This document shows positions 33,815 through 44,015 of a DNA stretch of 64,000 bases, piece after piece (the stretch's first letter is position 1; each line of letters starts with the position of its first letter). The DNA is from Haliotis asinina (Eukaryota > Mollusca > Gastropoda > Lepetellida > Haliotidae): the NCBI RefSeq assembly GCF_037392515.1, contig NC_090283.1, positions 18,942,501 to 19,006,500 of the forward strand, read 5' to 3'. The notes beneath the pieces are model-generated. The model saw only the letters and a list, made by a program, of their open reading frames with translations. It was not told where the DNA came from and did no database searches. The translations under genes and the position numbers were made by a program.

Positions 33815-34171
33815 GTGAGTGTGGCCCACAGTAATTCGGGACTAGACACTCCGGGTTTGCCGCCATGGCCGCCACATGCTGGTGCTGGGACCGACAGTAC
33901 CCCACCTTTAGAAAAGGGGGGAGAGGTGGATGAGGAGACTGGATGGCCAATAATCACGATTAAGGCGTTGGATGACGGGACCTCTTATCTGATACCCGTG
34001 ACATTTCAAGGGACTGACACTCAGGGGGTGGTAGACACAGCAGCCCAGAACACCATAGTGTCTGACTTGTTTCTTGAGCAGCTGCAGGATAAACCACCCA
34101 TATCTAGGCTGGTGATAGTAAACAACGCCGGTCGAGACCTAAAAATGAAAGGGTGGATAACTGACATGGCT
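33815..34171 (+). pseudogene. Gypsy protease (retropepsin-like), 3' end lost
   Basis: The frame 33815-34174 contains IPVTFQGTDTQGVVDTAAQN followed by TIVSDLFLEQL, the flap-less start of a retropepsin. VDTAAQ matches the DTAA/DTGA active-site form of Ty3/Gypsy proteases and the next strand is hydrophobic as expected. The sequence stops abruptly at about 34171 (…KGWITDMA), where C9 begins in mid-reverse transcriptase. The Gypsy reverse transcriptase that should follow is absent. Confidence 0.65.
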
Positions 34172-36413
34172 TAGAACGAACGAGAGATCGATATAAATGG
34201 AGAAGGGTAGCTTGATCCCCTCCCCATTTTAAATTTGAAACCACTTTCAACAAGTCAAGTGCTTTCATGCATTTAGTTTTAAGTGATTTAATTTGCGGTA
34301 AAACGTTAAGTGTGAGTAAAAAATGAGACCAAAGAACTTAGCTTCCTTCACAACTTTAATTGATGTGTCATCTAGAGATAGTTCAGGGTCTTTATGTGGT
34401 TTATATTTACGACAAAAATGTATACAGTTAGTTTTCGATGTAGAAAATTTAAAGCCGTTTTCAAGACACCATTCATTTATCTTGTTTAAACACAACTGTA
34501 GTTGTCGTTCAATGGTATGCATATTTTTACCACGACAAGAAATATTAAAATCATCCATAAATAACGATCTATCAATTGAATCGTTTAAAACTTTTGATAA
34601 ACTGTTTATCTTTATACTAAAAAGTGTGACTGACAAAATACTGCCTTGTGGAAAACCCTGATCCTGATTGTAATGATCAGACAGGGTAGAACTCACTCTG
34701 ACTTGAAATTGTCTGTTATTTAAAAATTTGCCTATGAATTCAGGCAAACGACCTCGCAAACCGAAATCATGTAAATCTTTCAGAATGCCATACTTCCAGG
34801 TTGTGTCATATGCCTTCTCCAGGTCAAAAAAGACAGACACAGCATGTTGTTTATTAATCAGCGCGATTTTCACAAATGATTCTAAACGTACTAAGTGATC
34901 GACAGTACTTCTGTTTTTACGGAAACCACATTGTATATCTGTGATAAGGTTATTTGTTTCCAAGTACCAAACTAGTCGATTATTTATCATGCGTTCCATG
35001 GTCTTGCAAACACAACTAGTTAATGAAATCGGAGGATAATTGGATGGATCCGTATGATTACGTCCAGGTTTAGGTATGGGTACTACTATAGCATTACGCC
35101 ATGAAGAAGGAAATTTCCCGGAAGTCCAAATATCATCAAAAATTGACAAGAGCGTCTCTAAACAGGATTCTGGTAAGTGCTTCAGGAGCTGATAATGGAT
35201 GTCATCAGCTCCAGTAGCACTGTCATGAGCTTGATCAAGGGCAGTATGGAGTTCATGAATAGAAAACGTTTCATTATAATCTTCTCCATTATCAGAATTG
35301 AAATTAATAGTTTTCTTTTCTTGTTGTTTTTGATATTGCTGAAATTTAGATGTATAATTCGAAGAGGAAGAGTGTCTAGCGAGGGTTTCATCCAGTTTAT
35401 TCGCAATATCTGATTTATCAGTAAGTAATTGATCTCCATGTTTAAGATGATGGACAGTAGATTTAGTACCTTTACCTTTGATTTTCTGGACCATGTTCCA
35501 TACCTTGGACATGGGTGTCCGAGAATGTATTTTGGATACATAATTTTGCCAAGATTGGCGTTTGTTCTGTTTAAAAGTACGCCGTGGTTTAGCATTTAAA
35601 ATTTTAAATTTATTTAAATTATGCACCATGGGATGGCGACGGAAATAATGTTCTACCTTTTTCAATTCATCAGAAAAGCATTTAATAGCACCAGGAACGT
35701 TAATAAAACGTTCAGGTTTAAGTTTCTCCGCACACAGGGTTTCATATAAAGCCCAGTTAGCCTTTTTAAAATTCCGCCTTGATGATGGAGGAACATCAGA
35801 TGGAGTTACACATTTTAGCATAGTAGGAAAATGGTCACTTCCACGTAGGTCATCGTGGACTGACCATTCGAATTCATTTAGTAGTTCTGATTTTGTGAGT
35901 GACAAGTCAGGAGCAGAATACGTCCCTGACCCAGGGTGTAAATATGTGTTGGAACCATCATTATAAATACATAAATCATTGTCAGAACAAAAGTCCTCCA
36001 ACAATTTTCCTTTAGTGTTTGTAGTTACACTACCCCAGAATGGGTTGTGCCCATTTAAATCTCCCATTATAATACAGGGCTTCGGGAGCTGATCATATAG
36101 AGCTTGAAGATCAGTTTTAGTGAACGTCGAAGACGGCGAAATATAAAGAGAGCATAGCGTAAACGCTACATGTAAAGTAATTCTCACAGCAACAGCCTGC
36201 ATATTAGTATTAAGTGAAACAGGGCTTTGAATAACTGACTAAAACGGATGACCCGCCAGTAGCTCTATCACCCGGAGGTGAAAAACAATGATATGCATTA
36301 AAATGACGAAGGTCAAATGTATCTGTTTGTTTTAAATATGTCTCTTGGAGACATATCGCTGAAGGTGTAAAACCTTGGACTAATAACTGTAATTCATGTA
36401 AATTAGTCCTCAA
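34172..36413 (-). pseudogene. C9 ORF2: endonuclease-reverse transcriptase, truncated
   Basis: The frame 34265-36202 is open for 645 codons with MGDLNGHNPFWGS, GSDHFPT, FFDLEKAYDTTW, GFPQGSILSVTLF and LFMDDFNIS (Met for Val in motif C). An in-frame deletion near 35660 removes about 35 residues of the linker, joining DELKK directly to VEHYFRRH. The N-terminal piece 36210-36413 is in another frame. The end at 34172-34265 is frameshifted and then cut off. Confidence 0.85.
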
Positions 36414-36438
36414 TCCTCTGCAGTTCCACTGTACAATA

Positions 36439-37728
36439 TTATTGGAAAAAACTATCTTTGGGGGGATTTATTGGGGATCTACCCCTCACTCTTTTGGAGG
36501 GCGACAAGCTATGTGCCCTAGAATGGACGTTTTCAGAAACGTCCATGTCTTCAAGAGACCCATATTTATTGAGCAATTGAATTTTATTTTGTGACCATTC
36601 AGGAGCTCTGCCACTTTGTTGTTTTGAAACATCAGGCTTAGGCTTAGATTTACCTTTAGCAATTTGTTGTCTATCAGTTGTAGATTGAGACTCAGTGCGT
36701 GACTGCGAAGACGATTTATTATCAGAAGAAGACTTTGATGTTCCAGGAGGTGATTCTTCAGTCTGTGATGACATAGCTGGGTATAGAAGTTGTGGAGAGT
36801 CACTGTTGACCCAAGTCAAGGTAGTTTGGCAGCTTGTAGATGACTGTGTTATTTTAGAGCTGCGCACAGATGATGCGTTTGCTACTGTAGCATAGCTTTC
36901 TGTAAGGTCAGATCTCTTCACCAGTTTTTTTGCTTCAGAAAAAGAGATGTTTTGGGCATATTTTATTCTGTTTCTTTCCATTTGCTCTCTCCAGATTGGA
37001 CACTGTTTCGATGAAAATGAATGGTCACCTGAGCAGTTGGTGCATTTTTTAAAATCACTGTCACAATCTTCTGTTGTGTGTGTTTTCTCACCACAGTGAG
37101 CACACACAACAGACACTGTGCAAGTATTTACGCCATGCCCATACTTTTGGCACTTGAAGTATCTCGATGGATTTGGAATGTAAGTTTCCACTTTGAGTTG
37201 ACAGTAACCAGCCTTTATTGATGTAGGAGCAGTCGGAGTAGAAAAAGAGAACAAATAGGTGTTTGTTTGTTGGATCTCATTGTTTTTCCGGGTAGTGAAA
37301 CGTTTTACATATAGCACACCTTGTTCCTTCATTTCTGAGGCAATATCAATCTCCAGCATATCAGCAAAAAGGCAGTCTTGGTCTCTCACTATGCCTTTGC
37401 TGGTGTTAAGTGTTCGGTGGGCAGAGACTGATATGGGAATGCCGACAAACGATTTAGTTGACAGGAGATTAGTTGCTTGTTGTCTCTTACTGCATTCAAT
37501 AAGAAGAGACCCTGAACGCAAACGTCTAACGTTTTTAACATCTCCTGCTATGCCTTGTATGCCTTTTGAAATGGCAAAAGGGTTCAGCTTCACGGGTGTC
37601 TTGTCAACGATCTCAAGTACTATGAAACGTGGCCAATGGTCAATAGATGTGGAGGGTCTTAGTTCATTAATATCAGGTTCTGTGTCAAGAGGACGTTTTT
37701 CCTTGGTGACAGGGGTTTCGTAAGCCAT
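36439..37728 (-). CDS. C9 ORF1, intact nucleic-acid-binding protein
   Basis: Starts at the ATG at 37728 (MAYETPVTKEKRPLDTEPD); the open frame extends further upstream into the 5' UTR, but this ATG matches the start in other copies. The N-terminal domain (WPRFIVLEIVDKTPVKLNPF, RRLRSGSLLIECSKRQQ) is followed by knuckles YFKCQKYGHGVNTC (first Cys changed to Tyr), CAHCGEKTHTTEDC and CTNCSGDHSFSSKQC. A Ser-rich linker and the KRVRGRSPINPP basic end complete it. A one-base loss at the end (CCCAAAGATAG) replaces the usual KR-stop with DSFFQ. Confidence 0.85.
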   Translation of the reverse strand: MAYETPVTKEKRPLDTEPDINELRPSTSIDHWPRFIVLEIVDKTPVKLNPFAISKGIQGIAGDVKNVRRLRSGSLLIECSKRQQATNLLSTKSFVGIPISVSAHRTLNTSKGIVRDQDCLFADMLEIDIASEMKEQGVLYVKRFTTRKNNEIQQTNTYLFSFSTPTAPTSIKAGYCQLKVETYIPNPSRYFKCQKYGHGVNTCTVSVVCAHCGEKTHTTEDCDSDFKKCTNCSGDHSFSSKQCPIWREQMERNRIKYAQNISFSEAKKLVKRSDLTESYATVANASSVRSSKITQSSTSCQTTLTWVNSDSPQLLYPAMSSQTEESPPGTSKSSSDNKSSSQSRTESQSTTDRQQIAKGKSKPKPDVSKQQSGRAPEWSQNKIQLLNKYGSLEDMDVSENVHSRAHSLSPSKRVRGRSPINPPKDSFFQ

Positions 37729-38292
37729 GGCTAGTGCTTTAAGGTTCATCATCCAAGCTCCCCACCCACCACGGAGTATCACAAGGACAATGCTAATAAC
37801 AAGTGGGTCTCCAACTTGCAGCGCCAAGGATACTCGGATGATATACTCCAGCAGAAGAGCTATAAATAACAAATCTACCAGATTGGCCCATGAGCCACTG
37901 CCTTCTGGCCATAAGACTCTAGGCAAAGTTCAAAACATGAGTTTGAAAAATCGTGAACATTTGATATAAACAAATGTACCAAGTCCAAAAGTAAAACATT
38001 TGCAAATTAAATTTGTGTAATGACATACAAGTCCATACACTGGGCTTGGCGTGACCAGCCGATTGATAGAAACGGGCCGATTCTACCACACGTCTAGGTG
38101 AAGTAAGGGCCAAAGTGGTGTGTTGAGCAACAGGAACACGGTTCAGGCTCCTACTGCCCTCAACCACCAGACTACCGTCCTCCACCGACACGGGACGCAA
38201 CCCACGGCAAACAGGTTGCCCAATTCGGTCACTCCTTGCGACCAGCAATGGGATGCTATGGACCTAGTTGACCCGGGTCCACACGGGGGTTT

Positions 38293-38350
38293 GAATGGCT
38301 CTTGGCGTGACCCAGCACCCACCACGAGGAGGTGGCCGTTCACAGGTGCC
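38293..38350 (-). ncRNA. C9 5' end: HDV-like ribozyme fold, alternative P2
   Basis: P1 GGCACCT/GGGTGCT, P2 GAACGG/CCATTC with one mismatch, P3 CCAC/GTGG with loop CTCCTC, joining strand GGGTCACGCCAAGA. The P2 sequence differs completely from that of C6, C8 and C11 but both strands changed together, as in C12. Confidence 0.55.
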
Positions 38351-39355
38351 CCTTGTGGATGAGGCTCCATGCGACAGTTACCGGCGATTTGTGGATCTGC
38401 GGGACCTTCCCTGTGGGGGCTGCAGATACTGCCAGAGAGCCCACCAGCAGTGGGTGCAGTTCCATGAAGAGGTGGACTATGCGGTCCCGTTGGCAGGTCG
38501 GCCACGAATGATCAGGGCACTGTCAATGGCAGAAGGAAACACCCACGCGGCGTCAGGGCGTGGGGGAAAGGACTCCCAGGAAACAAGTGAGGATCAGGCA
38601 GAGGAGTCTGCTCACTGGTTGGAGGTGCACCGAGCAGGAACCACTTTCTCGGTTAGGACTCTAGCAGTGCCGGAAACCCCACAGAAGGGAGTAGAGGATC
38701 CCTGGAAGGGTACAGGGTGATCCTTGGCCATGGCTCAAAATGAAGACAGCGACCTCGAGCACCTACGGAAGTGGTTGGATGAGGGCAGCATCCCAACTGA
38801 CTCAGAGCTCTACCTGTCCAGCCCAGCTGCAAAATCTTATTGGGTGGATAGGGATTTGTTCAAAAGAAACGGGGAGAGGGTGCTGGTGAAGAAAGAGATC
38901 CCACAGATACAAGCCTCAGAGAAACTACTGATCCCGAGAAGTTTGCAAGGAGAGGTCTTGGGACATGTCCATGACATACCCATTAGTGGACATATAGGAG
39001 TGGCCAAAACCAAGGAGAGACTAAAGGAGTGGTACTATTGGTATCGATGCGGGCAGGACGCCAAGGACTACGTAGCCGGCTGCGCAGTGTGTAGCCGAAA
39101 TAAGAAACCATCAAGACATGCCTGGTTGAAGATGACTTCATTCCATGCAGGTGCTCCAATGGAAAGGGTGCACTTGGATTTCATCGGCCCACTACCAATG
39201 AGCAAATCCGGAAACCAGCATATACTGATGAGGGTGGACCAATTCACCAAGTGGGTGGAATGTATACCCCCTTCCGAGTCAGAAGGCCGAGGTGACAGCC
39301 CGGGCAGCAGTCAATGAATTCTTTGCCAGATTCGGCTTCCCGTTCCAGATACTAT
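38351..39355 (+). pseudogene. Gypsy integrase: linker, zinc-binding domain and partial core
   Basis: The frame up to 38720 has the pre-integrase linker (CRYCQRAHQQWVQFHEEVDY). The frame 38724-39317 has the integrase zinc-binding domain, His-x8-His in HVHDIPISGHIGVAKTKERL (~residues 80-99) and Cys-x2-Cys in GCAVCSRNKK (~119). The core start MERVHLDFIGPLP (first catalytic Asp, ~151) and VDQFTKWVECIPP follow. A frameshift at about 39285 leads to FFARFGFPFQILC, after which the sequence breaks off where the second catalytic Asp (DxG) should be. The core is therefore incomplete and dead. Confidence 0.82.
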
Positions 39356-39365
39356 GTAAAAGCTA

Positions 39366-40260
39366 TGTCCCGTGTGGAGGGGGCCCTATCTGATCGGATG
39401 AAGTTGTGTCAAGACCGCGTCTTGCCACGATGGCTAGACAGGAAGAGGAAGCGGGAGGGGAGCCCCGCTCCGAAGAGGTAGCAGGCAGATCCAGAGAAAG
39501 CAGAGGAAGGGGAGGAGATAGGACCCGTCTACTGCCATTGCCGCCAACCAGACGATGGGGGGGTTCATTATTGCTTGTGATGGATGTGACGAATGGTTCC
39601 ATGGAGACTGCGTCGGGGTGACTTAATCCATGGCAGAAACCATGGGGGATTACCATTGCCCCAGGTGCACATCCCTGGAGGCTGCGGAGGCAGCACAGGA
39701 GTGTTAGCACTTTCCCATAAAGGGTGGGAGGGGTTAGGTCGGCTTGGAGTCACTCATGGGAGTGGGTGGATGCGGAAAGATCTAGGTCGGAGGGTGCTGT
39801 TGTCCCCGTCGGCGTGGCGATGGGGAGGGCGCAATACCGATGGCCTGTTCTTGTTGTTTCAGGAATCCGCGTTTGACTCACCCAGAGAGATCATCTCAGA
39901 AATGGAAAAGAAGTTGTCAGTCCGGAGAAGAGAGAGGAGAGGCGACCCAACCTCTGGCGAGGCTAAACGCCCCACCTACGCGGAGGTGGTGGCCCGGGGG
40001 TTGGGAGGATGGCGGGAGGAGCCCACCCCGGGTGAGACCAGCCGCCCCACCTATGCGGAGGTGGTAGTCCGGAGAACTGGAGCGAGGAAGGTGGAGTTTA
40101 GGCCTGCCGGCGAGGAGGTGAGGTTATATGCCGGAGACGGAGGAGGACACCCTCAAGCCCCAGGAGAACTGTGCGGCGGAGGGTACAACAGGCAGCGAAG
40201 GCAGACCGGAAGAGGCCAGAGTTCCCCAAAGGGGGAGGGACAGTGGAGACCTCTCAAGGA
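39366..40260 (+). pseudogene. Gypsy 3' region with PHD finger and TYAEVV repeats
   Basis: After the integrase break a frame reads MSRVEGALSDRMKLCQDRVL, a basic RKRKREGSPAPKR, then a PHD finger. Its eight zinc ligands are all present: Cys-x-Cys (39533, 39539), CDGC (39576-39587), HGDC (39600-39611) and CPRC (39657-39668). A seventh G at 39557-39563 shifts the frame inside it and a TAA follows VGVT at 39623. Downstream, 39840-40260 has two near repeats RPTYAEVV(A/V)R and a Gly/Arg-rich end. A TTCTTGTTGTTTCAG at about 39847-39861 looks like a splice acceptor. The role is inferred: PHD fingers bind histone H3 tails, so it may direct integration. Confidence 0.6.
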
Positions 40261-40808
40261 GTGAGTGAGTGAGTTAATATTTAACGTCACATCGGCAATA
40301 TTGCAGCCATATCGTGACGAGAACGATTAATTATAAAAATACAAATGAATTAATACCACGGACATTGCAAAACCCTGTCAGCGAAGGACAGTAAAACTGA
40401 CTAGAATATCACAGAATAGAATATAAAACTAGTGAATAGACCTACAACAATGTATCAAAGAGGACAGTACAATATAAAAATGAGCTATAGGTTGCCAACA
40501 ACTGAAGGTAGATCACCATACTAAGGACCATGGGGACTTACAGTACATTTGCTTCCTGCATGGACCCTAGCTGGATTTACATCATCCCTTCAGCTATTAG
40601 CAATTTAGACAAATCTAGCCATAAAGTAAAAACACACTTATTCTACGATTAAAAGGCTGGAAAACTGAAATTTACTTCAAATGTTTCTGGACTTACGTAC
40701 CCTCTCAGGAGGACAATTGTTTTACGGTACTTCAACCCCCCTTGAGGGTACAGCCACTAACGATTTGAGTTACAAAATTAATCCTCCAATTTTAAAATAT
40801 TTATCTAT

Positions 40809-41636
40809 TTACAGTTCAGTTAACAAATTTAATTCCTTTAAAAATGCAATAATTAAATGAGGACTAACACTGTTAAAAAGATCCTTCATAGTTTGTGAAT
40901 TAAAATACTGACTCCTTGTGATGGAATACTCAACACAGTCAAGCAAGATATGCTTGACTGTGATTCTTTCATCACAAGGGATGCAGAACGGAGGATCCTC
41001 ACCTTTCAAAAGGTAGTCATGTGTATATCTGGTGTGGCCAATACGACATCGCCGCATAATGACCTCTTCAAATCTGGACTGACAACCCAAGTAGGTGTAA
41101 CCAATGTAGGGTTTTATTGCATGTAATTTATTTATACCCACTTGGGTGTCCCACTTCTTTTGCATCAGATCACGGATATACGTTCTAATAGTAGGTTTAA
41201 AATCTGAGTACGGAATACGAAGTGGTGTGACAGATTTCTTGAGTGCCGCCTTGGCAGCAAGATCGGCCATCACATTCCCAGAAATGCCTACATGGCTGGG
41301 TAACCAACAGAAGACGATGTCGTATTGGCCAGTAGCAAGAGTATTATACAATTCAATAATTTCAGTTAAAAGTGGATGTTTACAAGAAATATTTTTAATA
41401 GCCTGAAGGGAAGAAAGAGAGTCTGAATATATTATATACTGTTTACGTTTCGGGTGTCTTTTAATATATTTAAGAGCTGTTAATATGGCGTTAGCTTCAG
41501 CTGTGAAAATAGAGCTGCAATCTGGTAATCTAGAAGATATTGTTCTGGATCCAATGACAGTGGCACACGCAACTGCGCCACCGTCCTTGGACCCATCTGT
41601 AAATAAGGATTTGTGATTGTTATATGTATGTTTCAA
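40809..41636 (-). pseudogene. C10 ORF2, RNase H and Cys/His end
   Basis: Open for 275 codons: LFTDGSKDGGA, FTAEANAILTA, IIYSDSLSSLQA, CWLPSHVGISGNVMADLAA (all four RNase H acidic residues) and the C-terminal CIPCDERITVKHILLDC. It is intact in itself but separated from the reverse transcriptase by a frameshift at 41680 (five T residues on the plus strand where the open copy C8 has six). Confidence 0.85.
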
Positions 41637-43432
41637 TTGATTATATTCTTGTTTATATTGTATTTCATTCGTTTCTGATTTTTAAATGATGTTAATGTTA
41701 GGTCAACATGTGGCCTAACCAACTGCCAAGGGGGAGAGGAAAGAAGACGGAAAGGAGCTACGTTGTCCAGCTCAATACCAGCAGCAGCAATAAACGGCTT
41801 TATTCTGAGCCCAAGAGGTGGAACAAGTGAAGACTTTGTGTTATACAAATCCTCATAAAGAGGATTGAAGACACAGTTATATGCAGGGTTAGATTTGTTA
41901 GAGTATAGTTTTGTGATATATTGTAAAGACAATTGTATACGGCGTTGTTTAAGAGACGGTTCATCAGTCTCAACATAGAGACTGTCAACAGGTGAGGTTC
42001 TGAAGGACCCAAGACAAAGTCTGAGACCTTGGTGGTGGATAGAAGCAAGAAGTTTCAGGTTGCTTTTACATGCTCCACCATATACGATGGAGCCATAATC
42101 AAGTTTAGATCGTACTAATGATCTGTATAAGTGAAGGAGGGTAGCTTGATCCCCTCCCCACTTTGAATTTGAAACAACTTTTAGCAAATCTAGTGCCTTC
42201 AGGCATTTAGCTTTAAGGGATTTAATGTCTGGTAAAAATGTTAAATGAGAGTCGAAAATTAAACCCAGGAACTTGGCCTCCTTTACAACTTTGATAGGGG
42301 TGCCATTTAAAGATAATTCTGGGTCCTTATGAGGCTTATATTGTCTACAAAAATGTATACAATTCGTCTTGGATTTAGAAAATTTAAAGCCGTTTTCAAG
42401 ACACCATTTGTTTATTTTGTTTAAACATAGCTGCAGTTGCCGTTCAATTGTATGCATATTTTTACCACGACAGGAAATATTAAAATCATCGACAAATAAT
42501 GATCCATCAATTGAATCGTTTAAAACCTTGGATAAACTGTTGATCTTGATGCTAAAAAGTCTGACAGACAAAATACTGCCTTGAGGGACACCTTGATCCT
42601 GATTGTAATGATCAGACAGGGTAGAACCCACACGAACTTGAAATTGTCTGTCTTTTAAAAATTCTGATATGAAAAGAGGCAAACGGCCCCTCAAACCAAA
42701 ATAATGCAAATCTTTCAAAATGCCATGCTTCCAGGTTGTATCATAAGCTTTCTCAAGATCAAAGAAAATTGATACAGCATGTTGTGTATTTACTATAGCA
42801 TTTTTAACGAAGAATTCTAAACGTACCAAATGGTCAGTGGTACTACGATTTTTCCTGAAACCACACTGAATATTGGTTATTAGGTTATTGGTTTCAAGAT
42901 ACCAAATTAATCTATTATTCACCATACGTTCCATGGTTTTACAGACACAGCTAGTTAGGGATATTGGTCTGTAGTTTGACAGATCTCTATGATTCCTGCC
43001 AGGCTTTGGTACTGGGATTACAACAGCATTACACCATGATGGAGGAAATTCCCCAGACGTCCATATTGTATCAAATATATCTAAAAGGGTCATCAAGCAT
43101 GGTTCAGGTAAGTGTTTCAGAAGCTGGTAATGGATATTATCGTCACCGGTAGCAGTGTCATGAGCTTGCTCAAGAGCAGTTTGTAGCTCATGTAATGAAA
43201 ACACTTCATTGTAATCTTCACCGTTATTTGATTCGAAATTAAGTTTTGTCTTTTCCTGTTGTTTCTGATATCTCTGAAACTCAGGAACATAATTTGTTGA
43301 TGATGAATTTTTGGCAAGAGTTTCTCCGATTTTATTCGCAATTTTAGACTTATCAGTAATTAAATTATCACCATCTTTGAGATGGTGTATGGCAGATTTG
43401 GAACCTTTGCCTTTAATTCTTTGAATCATGTT
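41633..43432 (-). pseudogene. C10 ORF2, reverse transcriptase part
   Basis: A long open frame with FFDLEKAYDTTW, GVPQGSILSVRLF, LFVDDFNIS and KFLGLIFDSHLTFLPDI. The open frame seems to begin further right (to 43606) only because it runs into the antisense of the C11 5' UTR; the true sequence enters from 49422 across the C11 insertion (KVWNMIQRIKGKG joins RTPMSKVW). It ends in NQKRMKY after the linker frameshift. Confidence 0.87.
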
Positions 43433-43444
43433 CCAGACCTTGGA

Positions 43445-43502
43445 GGCACCCGTGGCGAGCCACCTCCTCGTGGTGGGTGCTGGGTAACGCCAAGAGCTCG
43501 CC
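43445..43502 (+). ncRNA. C11 5' end: HDV-like self-cleaving ribozyme candidate
   Basis: P1: 43445-43451 GGCACCC with 43475-43481 GGGTGCT (first pair G-U). P2: 43454-43459 GGCGAG with 43497-43502 CTCGCC. P3: 43460-43463 CCAC with 43470-43473 GTGG, closing the loop CTCCTC. Joining strand 43482-43495 GGGTAACGCCAAGA, in which C43490 is the candidate catalytic C. This matches the HDV-like layout (nested pseudoknot, GG after P1 able to pair with C residues of the P3 loop), except that no P4 stem is visible. HDV-like ribozymes at the 5' ends of R2, RTE and L1Tc elements are established. Cleavage here is inferred. Confidence 0.7.
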
Positions 43503-44015
43503 AACACCCCCGTAGTGGACCCGGGGGATATTTGGTCCACCAACCCGTTTGCTGTGGGTTGCGGCCCTGTGTCGGCGGAGGAGGGGATCCTGGTGGTTGA
43601 GGGCAATAGGGGCCTGCAATCGTGTTCCTGTTGCTCAATACACCACTTTGGCCCTGACTTCGCCTAGACGGGTGGTCGAATGGGCCTGGTTCGACCAATC
43701 GGCTGGTCATGCCAAGCCCTGTGCATGGAGTATTGTTATATTTTTCAATGCACACATATCATTTAGAATTGTTATAACTTTGGACTTGGCTATATTAACT
43801 AAAACATTTTTGATTTTGACATATGTTGTTCTGAAATTTGCCTAGAGTCCTATGCCAGAAGGCGGTGGCTCATGGGCCAATCTGGTGGAACTATTAATCT
43901 TTTAATTCTTCTGCTGGAGTATATCATCCGGGTATCCTTGGTGCTGCAAGCTGGAGATCCGCTTGTTTTTAGCATTGTCCTTGGGAGCTCGGATGATGAA
44001 ATCTCAACACTAAAT

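Larger units (their letters stand above)
34172..38350 (-). mobile_element. LINE copy C9, 3'-truncated, in Gypsy
   Basis: Minus-strand copy with a complete 5' end (38350) and ORF1, but it stops at 34172 in the reverse transcriptase thumb. It lacks RNase H, the 3' UTR and the tail. LINEs are normally truncated at the 5' side, so this loss is secondary. No target duplication is found. The missing LINE 3' part and the missing Gypsy reverse transcriptase meet at the same breakpoint, consistent with one deletion. Confidence 0.87.
28222..40260 (+). mobile_element. Ty3/Gypsy LTR retrotransposon, split and degenerate
   Basis: Plus-strand element assembled from 28222-28860, 33157-34171 and 38351-40260. 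It has a gag-like ORF, a retropepsin-like protease, an integrase (zinc-binding and core) and a PHD finger region. Its GC-rich composition contrasts with the AT-rich LINEs. C8 is inserted between 28860 and 33145. C9 lies between protease and integrase, where the whole reverse transcriptase/RNase H is missing. C10 begins at 40261. LTRs are not identified. A purine-rich CAAAGGGGGAGGGA tract at 40226-40239 could be the polypurine tract. All reading frames are broken. Confidence 0.8.
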
